A DNA stretch of 52,550 bases from an uncultured Bacteroidales bacterium (GTDB taxonomy: Bacteria; Bacteroidota; Bacteroidia; Bacteroidales; Muribaculaceae), in NCBI GenBank assembly GCA_902785925.1, contig CADAAI010000019.1, positions 1 to 52,550 on the forward strand, given 5' to 3'. The position numbers and the translations under genes are program-made. Under the pieces are notes generated by a model. That model worked only from the letters and a program-made list of their open reading frames with translations, was not told the origin of the DNA and searched no databases. The first letter of the stretch is position 1; the number at the start of each line of letters is the position of its first letter. This document shows positions 16,482 through 24,082 of the stretch, one piece after another.

Positions 16482-17435
16482 TCACTTTATTTCCTCTTCA
16501 ATCTCATAGTGGTTGCGACCTGCTGAATTGCGCGCGATGAGCTCGCCCAGAAATCCTGTGAGGAACAGCTGCGTACCCAGTATCATGCAAGTCAAGGCAA
16601 GGAAGAAGTAGGGAGAATCGGTCACCAAGATGTAGTGTTTGCCGTGATACATATTATATAGCTTGATAGCTCCCACAGCAATCACGGCAACGAGGCCGAC
16701 AAAGAACATCAGGCTACCCAGCAAGCCAAAGAAATGCATAGGTTTCACGCCAAATTTCGACTGGAACCACAGAGTCATCAGGTCAAGGTAGCCGTTCACG
16801 AAGCGGTCAAGGCCAAACTTCGACTTGCCATACTTGCGAGCCTGGTGGTGCACTACCTTCTCGCCTATCTTGTCGAAACCGGCATTTTTAGCGAGGTAAG
16901 GAATGTAGCGGTGCATGTCGCCATACACCTCGATGTGCTTCACCACATCGCGGCGGTAGGCCTTGAGACCGCAGTTGAAGTCATGCAAGTTCTTGATGCC
17001 GCTCACCTTACGTGCTGTGGCGTTGAAGAGCTTTGTGGGAATAGTCTTCGACAGAGGGTCGTAGCGTTTCTGCTTCCATCCGCTCACCAGGTCATAGCCG
17101 TCTTCCTTTATCATGCGGTAAAGTTCAGGAATCTCGTCGGGAGAATCCTGGAGATCAGCATCCATAGTGATGACCACGTCACCCTGCACTCGCTCAAAGC
17201 CAGTGTACAGCGCTGGCGACTTGCCATAGTTACGGCGGAAGCACACGCCCTTGATGCACGTGTTCTTTTCGCTCAACTCTTTAATAACTTGCCACGAGTT
17301 GTCGGTGCTGCCATCATTAATCATGAGCACCTCGTAAGTGAAGTCATTTTCGTCCATCACACGCTCGATCCATGCCGCCAGTTCGGGCAGCGACTCAGCC
17401 TCATTATACAGTGGTACTACTACCGAAATGTCCAT
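16482..17435 (-). CDS. Family 2 glycosyltransferase, DPM1/GtrB-like
   Basis: A 317-residue enzyme: a GT-A catalytic domain (residues 1-225) starting VVVPLYNEAESLPEL, with VITMDADLQDSPDEIP containing the metal-binding acidic motif, followed by two transmembrane helices (about 235-260 and 275-300). This is the layout of polyprenyl-phosphate sugar transferases (DPM1, GtrB, ArnC), which load a sugar onto undecaprenyl phosphate at the cytoplasmic face. The donor sugar cannot be read. The DUF4199 gene lies 92 bases upstream and the DUF6452 gene 13 bases downstream, so the block from 18079 to 15090 may be one transcript. Confidence 0.87.
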   Translation of the reverse strand: MDISVVVPLYNEAESLPELAAWIERVMDENDFTYEVLMINDGSTDNSWQVIKELSEKNTCIKGVCFRRNYGKSPALYTGFERVQGDVVITMDADLQDSPDEIPELYRMIKEDGYDLVSGWKQKRYDPLSKTIPTKLFNATARKVSGIKNLHDFNCGLKAYRRDVVKHIEVYGDMHRYIPYLAKNAGFDKIGEKVVHHQARKYGKSKFGLDRFVNGYLDLMTLWFQSKFGVKPMHFFGLLGSLMFFVGLVAVIAVGAIKLYNMYHGKHYILVTDSPYFFLALTCMILGTQLFLTGFLGELIARNSAGRNHYEIEEEIK

Positions 17436-17527
17436 ATCTTGTTAAGTTGTTAGTTTTTAGTTCTAAGTTTTTAGTAAGAACGAGATTACCTCGCCCGATT
17501 AGTTACAAAACACATGAATAGAGAGTT

Positions 17528-18079
17528 TCAGTTTTCACTATTCGGTTTTTCAGATTTCAAAGGCATTTTGCTGGCTATCAATGCCGTGATGGCACCACCA
17601 ATGCATCCCAAACTCGAAGTTATCAAGAACATCTGAAAGCAGAAGTCAAAGGGCGTAGGAAGCATGTTTGACTTAATGGCTTTTTCCAGCACATCGGCAA
17701 ACTCACGAGCTGATGTGTCCTTAGGCAACTGCTTATAGGTATCGGCGACAAACTGCGCCTGCTCATACACGAAATCGGGACGCAAGTAGGTTATCACGAA
17801 GTAGGTCACAAGGCCGCATATCATTGCACCGCAAATGGTCGTGAAGATCCCCATGTTCCACAGTTCGCTGAAGGAAGCAAAACCGTTGCTCTCGATGTAG
17901 CGCTTACGCTGCCAGCGAAAGATGACAAAGGGTGCGACTATTGCTATTATGAACATCAATGTTGACAATAGTGGCACTTTGTCGCCAAAAATCATCGACA
18001 TCGAAGCCACTATCAGCATGCAACCAAAAGGCACACCTAGCTCGGCACTCTTAATAAATACGTTCTTTTGACTTTCCAT
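17528..18079 (-). CDS. DUF4199-family membrane protein
   Basis: A 183-residue protein from the ATG at 18079 (MESQKNVFIKSAELG). It has four hydrophobic segments (about residues 13-31, 37-54, 81-102 and 146-170), fitting the DUF4199 family, which often neighbours a DPM1-like glycosyltransferase in Bacteroidetes as here. The reading frame stays open upstream to 18292, but that extension is only the Ser/Glu-rich translation of a 9-bp repeat array and lies upstream of a TATCTTTG promoter at 18119-18126, so it is not translated. Its function is not known. Confidence 0.8.
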   Translation of the reverse strand: MESQKNVFIKSAELGVPFGCMLIVASMSMIFGDKVPLLSTLMFIIAIVAPFVIFRWQRKRYIESNGFASFSELWNMGIFTTICGAMICGLVTYFVITYLRPDFVYEQAQFVADTYKQLPKDTSAREFADVLEKAIKSNMLPTPFDFCFQMFLITSSLGCIGGAITALIASKMPLKSEKPNSEN

Positions 18080-18118
18080 AATCTCTCTCAAAAAGCGCAT
18101 TACAACGCTTACAAACTG

Positions 18119-18126
18119 CAAAGATA
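18119..18126 (-). promoter_or_regulatory. Promoter of the DUF4199/glycosyltransferase unit
   Basis: The minus strand reads TATCTTTG, with TTG 19 bases upstream (18146-18148 on the plus strand). That -33 TTG is supplied by one unit of the 7-bp repeat at 18134-18154. The start codon follows 40 bases downstream, which decides the start of the DUF4199 gene. Confidence 0.65.
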
Positions 18127-18133
18127 ATAAAAT

Positions 18134-18154
18134 ATTCATAATGCACAATGCACA
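18134..18154 (-). repeat. 7-bp repeat tract (3 units)
   Basis: Three 7-base units on the plus strand (ATTCATA, ATGCACA, ATGCACA) followed by ATTG. Read on the minus strand, this is AATTG TGCAT... as in the other copies at 18343, 46956, 49402 and 51997. Confidence 0.75.
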
Positions 18155-18162
18155 ATTGAATC

Positions 18163-18270
18163 TTGAATCACTTGCATCGGCTGACTCAGTGGACTCACCT
18201 GACTCACTTGACTCACCTGACTCACTTGACTCACCTGACTCACCTGACTCAGTGGACTCACCTGACTCAG
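18163..18270. repeat. 9-bp tandem array A (12 units)
   Basis: Ten contiguous 9-base units from 18181 to 18270, of types CTGACTCAC, TTGACTCAC, CTGACTCAG and TGGACTCAC, preceded in phase by two degenerate units (TTGAATCAC, TTGCATCGG). No spacers separate the units, so it is a minisatellite rather than a CRISPR. Being a multiple of three with no stop codon, it creates a spurious Ser/Glu-rich frame on the minus strand. Confidence 0.9.
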
Positions 18271-18476
18271 CTTTGCCAGACAGCTGAAACAACTCAATAA
18301 CAACCTAAACAACAGGAGTTTCGCCGCTCCCGACTCTAGTTAATGCATAATTCACAATTGCATTTGATGTTGAGTGGATCGCCTGCGGCGAGAAAATAAA
18401 CAGTTCGCTTTGCTCACTCAAAAATATATTTTTGTGTGGGACAGTTTTGATTTTTTTTTCATGAATCAAATGCATC
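18271..18476. other. Gene-free stretch right of array A
   Basis: Contains a two-unit 7-bp repeat remnant (18343-18356, ATGCATA ATTCACA then ATTG) and a TGTGGGACAGTTTTGA segment near 18434-18449 that resembles two segments near 51.6 kb. No coding region is supported. Confidence 0.5.
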
Positions 18477-18607
18477 AGTTGGCCACCTACGGGGCCCATA
18501 AAAGGGGTGATATCGAGCTATACCCCACGCCACGCACCCCTCTGGGGTACGCGACGTGAGGTTATCACATTTCGTCCCCGTTGGGTACGCTGTGGCCGAC
18601 GGCAACT
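18477..18607. repeat. 131-bp nested imperfect inverted repeat
   Basis: Four complementary pairs occur in properly nested order: AGTTG/CAACT with GCCAC/GTGGC at the ends (18477-18486 against 18592-18607), ACGGGG/CCCCGT (18489-18494, 18576-18581), GTGATA/TATCAC (18507-18512, 18563-18568) and TACCCC/GGGGTA (18521-18526, 18544-18549). This could be a degenerate MITE/REP-type element or the template of a folded RNA. No transposase or target duplication is visible. Confidence 0.6.
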
Positions 18608-18624
18608 TCTCTACTCTTTGGGCT

Positions 18625-18641
18625 GACAACGCAGCGTTGTC
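18625..18641. repeat. 17-bp perfect palindrome
   Basis: GACAACGC and GCGTTGTC flank one central A; the outer GGG and CC bases lengthen the symmetry. It lies 18 bases after the nested inverted repeat and is probably part of the same repeat-rich block. No gene surrounds it. Confidence 0.6.
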
Positions 18642-18828
18642 CCTACACAATGAGGCTTCAGGATTCCTTTGTACTATCTCCTCGATGTCAATGAGCGCTT
18701 GCGGCAGTTCGCAAGGCAAAGGTAATGTTCTCTACAAAAAGACTCAACATTAAAAAGCGAAGGAGTGTAAAAATTCTGAATCTGATATAACGACAGCACA
18801 TTGACTCTAATAATTGCTGACGCAAAAC

Positions 18829-18869
18829 AGTCCGCACTTGCTCATCGAGCTGTGCGGACTCTTTTTTTT
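18829..18869. terminator. Terminator downstream of the dockerin/FISUMP gene
   Basis: AGTCCGCAC (18829-18837) and GTGCGGACT (18852-18860) form a perfect 9-bp stem. On the plus strand it is followed by C and eight T; on the minus strand by TGTTTTG. It lies 32 bases past the stop of the leftward gene at 18901, but the better U-run points rightward, so it may be bidirectional or serve an unidentified rightward transcript. Confidence 0.7.
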
Positions 18870-18900
18870 ACGTTTCGTGCCGAAGGGGATGGTGCTAATT

Positions 18901-19740
18901 CTATGGCACACGCACAGCACGTACTGTGAAACCGTAGCTTCGGGTGACATTGTTACAGCCTACAGTTTCGTTCGTGATGTAGTAAAGGCTCCAAGCGCTG
19001 TTGGGGTATTCGAAAAGCTCGCGCGACCAATAGTATCCCCAAGAGCCAACGTTTTTGAACTCCCCCTTCCAACGGTCGCCAGTCGCTGGCAAGAATAACG
19101 ACGCGCCGTTGCTTGCAGTGAACAACCTGCCATTAATACCGTTCTGCGTTGTCCATACCCAGGTGCAATTCATATACAACTCCTTAATCTGCGCCAGCGA
19201 CGGCATGCGCCACTCTGGACCCCAGTTGGCAGTGGCGGCATCGTCCTCTGGGTCAAGCTCAGTCTTATTATCAGTAAAGCCATTATAGCCAAATTCACTG
19301 TCATTACAGTACTTGGTTAACGCGTACGCGTCGGTCCCACCGTTCCACCATTGGTAGGTGCTCCAGTCATACCAGTCCTTTGGTGTGGTCTCGCCCCATG
19401 CGAAGTAGTCACCGTATTCCTCTGGGCTGTTTGCGCCCACGTTCATCGTCGCCCACAACGTGCCACTAGGAAGACCCAGATCCACATAGGAATGTTCGGT
19501 GGGGTGATAGTTGCCAAGTAGGATGTCATATACAAATGTGACATCAGCGCTAGTAATGTTGCCGTCGCCATTGACATCGGCGGTGCTGTAATAAGTCATG
19601 TCGTTGTTGAGCATGTAGTCGTAGAGCGCAGTCACGTCGGCTGCTGTAACATGTCCGTCACCATTCACATCACCGACATTCGCAAAGGCCCACAAGCCAC
19701 AAGCGACAATCGCCAAAAGTGTGAGTAAAAACTTTTTCAT
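18901..19740 (-). CDS. Secreted protein with dockerin repeats and FISUMP domain
   Basis: A 279-residue exported protein. Residues 1-20 are a signal peptide. Residues about 21-75 hold two dockerin-type calcium-binding repeats (DVNGDGHVTAADVTALYDY and DVNGDGNITSADVTFVYDIL), here placed at the N-terminus. Residues about 82-279 are a Fibrobacter-succinogenes-paralog (FISUMP) type domain: YVDLGLPSGTLWATMNVGA, DYFAWGETTPK, WRMPSLAQIKEL, LFLPATGDRW and a closing FTVRAVRVP. Such proteins are abundant in gut Bacteroidales; ligand and role are unknown. No T9SS C-terminal sorting domain is evident. A candidate -7 box lies at 19807-19814. Confidence 0.82.
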   Translation of the reverse strand: MKKFLLTLLAIVACGLWAFANVGDVNGDGHVTAADVTALYDYMLNNDMTYYSTADVNGDGNITSADVTFVYDILLGNYHPTEHSYVDLGLPSGTLWATMNVGANSPEEYGDYFAWGETTPKDWYDWSTYQWWNGGTDAYALTKYCNDSEFGYNGFTDNKTELDPEDDAATANWGPEWRMPSLAQIKELYMNCTWVWTTQNGINGRLFTASNGASLFLPATGDRWKGEFKNVGSWGYYWSRELFEYPNSAWSLYYITNETVGCNNVTRSYGFTVRAVRVP

Positions 19741-19806
19741 TTTTATTTGGTTATTTAGTTGGGTTAATAATTCATTAGTTTTCGCGCAAAATTTATTTTA
19801 GTTTTG

Positions 19807-19814
19807 CAAATTTA
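19807..19814 (-). promoter_or_regulatory. Candidate -7 box of the dockerin/FISUMP gene
   Basis: The minus strand reads TAAATTTG followed by CAAAAC, 66 bases before the ATG. The surroundings are AT-rich, so chance occurrence is possible. Confidence 0.35.
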
Positions 19815-19875
19815 AACAATAAATTTTAGAAATCAGTTATCAATTGTTAGTTTTTTTTCAGAAAAGTAGTAAAGT

Positions 19876-19907
19876 TTTGCTCAAAACAAAATTAATAATT
19901 ACCTTTG
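19876..19907 (+). promoter_or_regulatory. rpoN promoter
   Basis: TTTG (19876-19879), 20 bases, TACCTTTG (19900-19907): a textbook Bacteroidales -33/-7 promoter. The ATG follows 25 bases after the -7 box. Confidence 0.7.
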
Positions 19908-19931
19908 TAATTACATTACAATATTTGTGAT

Positions 19932-21473
19932 ATGAGCGAAAAAGATAATTTTCAACAGATACAAAAGCTGAGCTTGGAGCAAATCCAAACTCAGCGCGCC
20001 ACCCAGAACCAAATACTTCTTGGCGAGCTCATCGCGATGAACGATGAGGGCATCAAAGAACGCATTGAGGCAGAACTATATGATAATCCTGCTCTGGAAG
20101 AGGTAAACGACGAACAAGAAGAAAGCTACACCGATAGCGTTGAAGATGGCGATGGCGACGACAATGACCGCGAGACTACTCAAGAAGTGGGCCAAGGCGA
20201 TGAAGATCCGTTTGAATCGCCCTACGCTCAAAGCGATGACGACAGCGACAGCAGTGGTGACTCCTACGATGACGGTTTCGCACTCATTGCCTCCTCGCGC
20301 CGCAAACGTGCCGACGACGTTTATCGTCCGCCAGTAGTAAACGAGGCGTCGATGTATGAGGTACTGATGAACCAAGTGCGCGAGCGTGACCTCACTGAGC
20401 GCCAGCTTCTCATCGCCGAATACATCATAGGTGAAATTGACGACGACGGCTTGATGCGCCGTAGCATTCCGTCGATTTGTGGCGACATTATCTCTAGGGA
20501 GAATGAGTTTGTGACACCGCAAGAGGTTCAAGAGATGCTTGAGGTCATCCAAGACCTAGAACCTGCAGGCATTGGCGCGACCAACACCCGCGAATGCATT
20601 CTGCTACAAATCGAGGACATGAAAGGTGTGAACATCGAGGCTGCACAACTAGCCCATACCATAGTAGAAAAACATTTTGACGCTTACGAGCGCCACCATT
20701 ATGACAAGATTCTCAATGCGTTGAACATCGACGAGGAAACATTTGAAGAAGCCAATAAAATCATCAAGCGCACCAACCCTCGTCCCGGCAACATGTTCAA
20801 CAGTGGCGAAAGATTGGGAAACGCAACCCACATCACTCCAAACTTTATCGTCACTACCGACAACAACAAGCTGCAGCTCACTGTAGTGAATGATATTCCT
20901 GAGTTGCAAATCTCTGAAAGCTACGAGATAGAATATCAGCGACTTATGAAAAGCAAAAGCCAGAAGGTGAAAGAAAGCGACGAGGAAGTGACAATTAAGC
21001 GTCAATATGAGAGCGCGTCAAATTTCATCATGCTGCTAAAGCAACGCCAAGAGAAACTCCACAAAATAATGAAATCGATAATGATGCGCCAACAGGAATT
21101 CTTCATCACCGGAGAGACCAAGTCGCTCAAACCTATGGTTCTGAAAGACATAGCCGAAGACACAGGTTATGACACCTCCACCATCTCGCGTGCGCAGCAA
21201 AACAAATATGTCGATACCAACTGGGGAATCTTCCCTGTCAAGTATTTCTTTGTGAAGCGTCTTAACGACAATGACGCTTCGTCCTCAGCTATCAAAGAGA
21301 TTATCAAAAACATGATTGACAACGAGGATAAGACCAAACCACTAAGCGATGACCGCCTGTGCGAAGAACTGCAGAGCCAGGGATTTGACATCAGGCGGCG
21401 AACGGTAGCAAAATACCGCGATAGTCTCAGAATTCCTGTTGCCCGTCAGCGCAAGGCGCTTCGCACCAATTAG
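19932..21473 (+). CDS. rpoN: RNA polymerase sigma-54 factor
   Basis: A 513-residue sigma-54. Region I is the Gln/Leu-rich start (LEQIQTQRATQNQILLGEL, about residues 12-50), region II is a long acidic stretch (about 55-110), then the core-binding domain (PAGIGATNTRECILLQIED), a central helix-turn-helix and the RpoN box near the C-terminus (RRRTVAKYRD, close to the consensus ARRTVAKYRE). It directs transcription from -24/-12 promoters with enhancer-binding proteins, none of which are encoded in this window. The membrane protein gene and ispG downstream probably form an operon with it. Confidence 0.95.
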   Translation: MSEKDNFQQIQKLSLEQIQTQRATQNQILLGELIAMNDEGIKERIEAELYDNPALEEVNDEQEESYTDSVEDGDGDDNDRETTQEVGQGDEDPFESPYAQSDDDSDSSGDSYDDGFALIASSRRKRADDVYRPPVVNEASMYEVLMNQVRERDLTERQLLIAEYIIGEIDDDGLMRRSIPSICGDIISRENEFVTPQEVQEMLEVIQDLEPAGIGATNTRECILLQIEDMKGVNIEAAQLAHTIVEKHFDAYERHHYDKILNALNIDEETFEEANKIIKRTNPRPGNMFNSGERLGNATHITPNFIVTTDNNKLQLTVVNDIPELQISESYEIEYQRLMKSKSQKVKESDEEVTIKRQYESASNFIMLLKQRQEKLHKIMKSIMMRQQEFFITGETKSLKPMVLKDIAEDTGYDTSTISRAQQNKYVDTNWGIFPVKYFFVKRLNDNDASSSAIKEIIKNMIDNEDKTKPLSDDRLCEELQSQGFDIRRRTVAKYRDSLRIPVARQRKALRTN

Positions 21474-21543
21474 GTGAGAAGGAAGAAAAATTTTGCAAAA
21501 TCTTCATAACCCAATACTTAAAACACTTATTACTAAAAAAAGC

Positions 21544-22194
21544 ATGGCATCACGACTGGCAAGAATAAGACTCCTTGATGAGGCGGCACGGTTCGCCTCC
21601 ACAGTGTTGAGCCCACTGCTCACACCCAGTTATAGCCTTTTCATGGCCCTGAGCATATCGCCTAAGGTGCTCGACACCACAGGCTCACGCATCAACCTGC
21701 TAATCATCATCTTTGGCATCACATGTGTGATGCCAATGGTCACCATTGCCGTGCTTCATAACTTCAAGCTCATTAAGGACAAGCGCATGATAAAGCGGCA
21801 AGACCGACTCATCCCCTACATCACTGCCACTATCTACTACCTGGGAGCAGTGTGGTATCTTGCCTACACTCACGAGCCACGATGGCTGGTGATGTTTGCC
21901 GCTGGTGGTGCTCTTGCGTGCTTGATTTCCACGCTCATCAACATCAAATGGAAAATCAGCGCCCACATGGCAGGCATGGGTGGCTTGCTGGCGCTACTGT
22001 GGCAACTCAACGCAATGGACCTCGAGGTTATTAGCCCCGTGTGGATGACGTTCTTCATCCTCGTGGCAATAGGATTGTGCGGCTTGTTAGGATCGGCGAG
22101 AATGCTACTCAAGCGCCACACACTACCACAAGTTTTGGCAGGATTTGCCAATGGGTTCCTATGCGTGTCGCTGATGATGCGACTATTTGGATAA
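21544..22194 (+). CDS. PAP2-like integral membrane protein
   Basis: A 216-residue protein from the ATG at 21544; a TTG at 21493 opens a longer frame but gives no better start. Five or six hydrophobic helices are visible. KRQDRLIPY, KISAHMAGMGG and SARMLLKRHTLPQVLAG lie in the order and spacing of the three PAP2 phosphatase motifs, though the last position usually held by Asp is Gln, so catalysis is uncertain. Bacteroidetes relatives are annotated as PAP2-family or unknown membrane proteins. The gene starts 70 bases after rpoN and ends 54 bases before ispG. Confidence 0.7.
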   Translation: MASRLARIRLLDEAARFASTVLSPLLTPSYSLFMALSISPKVLDTTGSRINLLIIIFGITCVMPMVTIAVLHNFKLIKDKRMIKRQDRLIPYITATIYYLGAVWYLAYTHEPRWLVMFAAGGALACLISTLINIKWKISAHMAGMGGLLALLWQLNAMDLEVISPVWMTFFILVAIGLCGLLGSARMLLKRHTLPQVLAGFANGFLCVSLMMRLFG

Positions 22195-22248
22195 GAGAGG
22201 AGAGAAACGATTCACGAGCAACAATAAACGAACAACGATAAACAAAAT

Positions 22249-24069
22249 ATGTTTAACTATCAACGACGAAAAACCGTTACCGTAAACATAGGAAACACGC
22301 CACTGGGCAGCGATTTTCCCATCAGGGTGCAGTCGATGACCAACACCTCAACCAACGACATAGAAGCTAGCGTCGAGCAATGCCTGCGCATTGCCAATGC
22401 TGGAGCCCACTACGTCCGACTTACCACACAAGGTGTCAAGGAGGCCGAGAACCTTGGGCGAATACGCACCGAACTGCGAAAGCAAGGATGTGAAGTGCCA
22501 TTGGTTGCCGACATCCATTTCAACCCTCGCGCAGCACTTGCTGCAGCTCAAGTCACCGACAAAGTGCGCATCAATCCCGGTAATTTCGTCGACCCAGCCC
22601 GCCAGTTTAAGAGCCTAAGCTATACCGACGAGGAATATCAAGCCGAACTGCAGCGCATCCATGACTCCCTGGTACCCTTCATCGACCTGTGCCGCAAGCA
22701 CGGCACTGCCGTGAGGCTTGGCGTGAATCACGGGTCGCTGAGCGACCGCATCATGAGTCGTTACGGCAACACAGCCGCTGGCATGGTCGAGAGCGTTATG
22801 GAATATCTGCGCGTGTTCGTTGAACAGCAGTTTATAGACGTTGTAATCTCGATGAAAGCCTCTAACGTGGTGGTTATGGTTGAAGCAGTGCGTCGTTTGG
22901 TAGCCTCCATGGACGCCGAGGATATGCACTTCCCACTACATCTGGGAGTCACTGAAGCTGGATTTGGCGAAGATGGACGCATTAAGAGCGCTGTTGGCAT
23001 TGGAGCCCTAATGAGCCAGGGCCTAGGCGACACTATCAGGGTGTCGCTTAGTGAAGATCCTGAACTCGAAGTACCAGTAGCCAACAAACTTGTTGACTAT
23101 ATAGCCAGCCGTGAGAATCATCCTCACATCGAGGGACACTACAGCAAGGGATATGACCCACTCAAGCCCGAGCGGCGTGTGGGCACGAGCATTGCTAACA
23201 TGGTAGGCGGCAAGAACCCCATTGTTATCGCTTCGTGCCAACCCAATGAAGTGACTGGTAACCGCCGTCCCGACTTCTTTTATAGTAAGACAGGAGCGCT
23301 CAACGAGAGCGACCACTTTATCGTGCCCGCAAACATTTACAGCGGCGAAAGTAATACCTATCCCCTATTATCACTTAACAACTGGGATGCCACACTCGAC
23401 GCTCCACTCAAGTGGCTCGAAGTGCCAGCCAGCACTCCAATTGAAAAGCTTCTTTTCCTGAAAGACTGCGGCAATGTGGCGCTAATCATCAGTCCTGACA
23501 ACACCAACGTGAGCGGATGTCAACAAGCGCTCATTCATGGCATAATAGATGCTAACATCAATTGCCCCATTATCCTGCACAATGCCTACCTCGACGACGA
23601 CAGCGAATGGCTACAGGTGAAAGCTGGTGCCGACCTAGGCGCAGTGCTGCTTAATGGTCTGGGCGACGGCACTTGGCTCGAAGCACCCGACTATGAAAAC
23701 CAGAGCGAGATAGTGGGCTTTGCCTTCGCAATACTACAAGCAGCACGCCTGCGCACTACCAAGACCGAATTCATCTCTTGCCCCAGCTGCGGGCGTACAA
23801 TGTTTGACCTTCAAACCACCGTGCACCGGGTGCAGCAAGCCACCGAGCACCTTACCCACCTCAAGATTGGTGTAATGGGATGCGTAGTAAACGGACCCGG
23901 TGAAATGGCCGATGCCGACTATGGATATGTGGGCGCCGCAGTAGGAAAAATCAGCCTCTACAAGGGCAAGGAATGCATCGAGAAGAACATACCAGAAGAT
24001 GAGGCAATACCTCGCCTCATCACCCTTATAAAAGAGAACGGTGACTGGATTGAGAAACAACAAATATAA
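22249..24069 (+). CDS. ispG: 4-hydroxy-3-methylbut-2-enyl diphosphate synthase
   Basis: A 606-residue IspG (GcpE) of the large type with an extra domain inserted between the TIM barrel and the iron-sulfur domain, as in Bacteroidetes, chlamydiae and plants. The N-terminus has VNIGNTPLGSDFPIRVQSMT and LVADIHFNP; the C-terminus has the [4Fe-4S] cysteines in FISCPSCGRTMFD and MGCVVNGPGEM. It reduces methylerythritol cyclodiphosphate to HMBPP in the MEP isoprenoid pathway. It lies 54 bases after the PAP2-like gene and ends 13 bases before the CotH gene. Confidence 0.95.
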   Translation: MFNYQRRKTVTVNIGNTPLGSDFPIRVQSMTNTSTNDIEASVEQCLRIANAGAHYVRLTTQGVKEAENLGRIRTELRKQGCEVPLVADIHFNPRAALAAAQVTDKVRINPGNFVDPARQFKSLSYTDEEYQAELQRIHDSLVPFIDLCRKHGTAVRLGVNHGSLSDRIMSRYGNTAAGMVESVMEYLRVFVEQQFIDVVISMKASNVVVMVEAVRRLVASMDAEDMHFPLHLGVTEAGFGEDGRIKSAVGIGALMSQGLGDTIRVSLSEDPELEVPVANKLVDYIASRENHPHIEGHYSKGYDPLKPERRVGTSIANMVGGKNPIVIASCQPNEVTGNRRPDFFYSKTGALNESDHFIVPANIYSGESNTYPLLSLNNWDATLDAPLKWLEVPASTPIEKLLFLKDCGNVALIISPDNTNVSGCQQALIHGIIDANINCPIILHNAYLDDDSEWLQVKAGADLGAVLLNGLGDGTWLEAPDYENQSEIVGFAFAILQAARLRTTKTEFISCPSCGRTMFDLQTTVHRVQQATEHLTHLKIGVMGCVVNGPGEMADADYGYVGAAVGKISLYKGKECIEKNIPEDEAIPRLITLIKENGDWIEKQQI

Positions 24070-24082
24070 TAAATATCAAATC

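Noticed and set aside
16734..17453. 239-residue plus-strand frame opposite the glycosyltransferase
   Set aside because: Antisense shadow; the minus-strand protein has full GT2 motifs and two membrane helices.
18163..18270. CRISPR array
   Set aside because: The 9-base units are contiguous with no spacers, and no cas gene is present in the window.
18080..18292. N-terminal Ser/Glu-rich extension of the DUF4199 protein
   Set aside because: It is a translation of 9-bp array A and lies upstream of the TATCTTTG promoter box at 18119-18126, so it would not be in the transcript. The ATG at 18079 starts the conserved family region.
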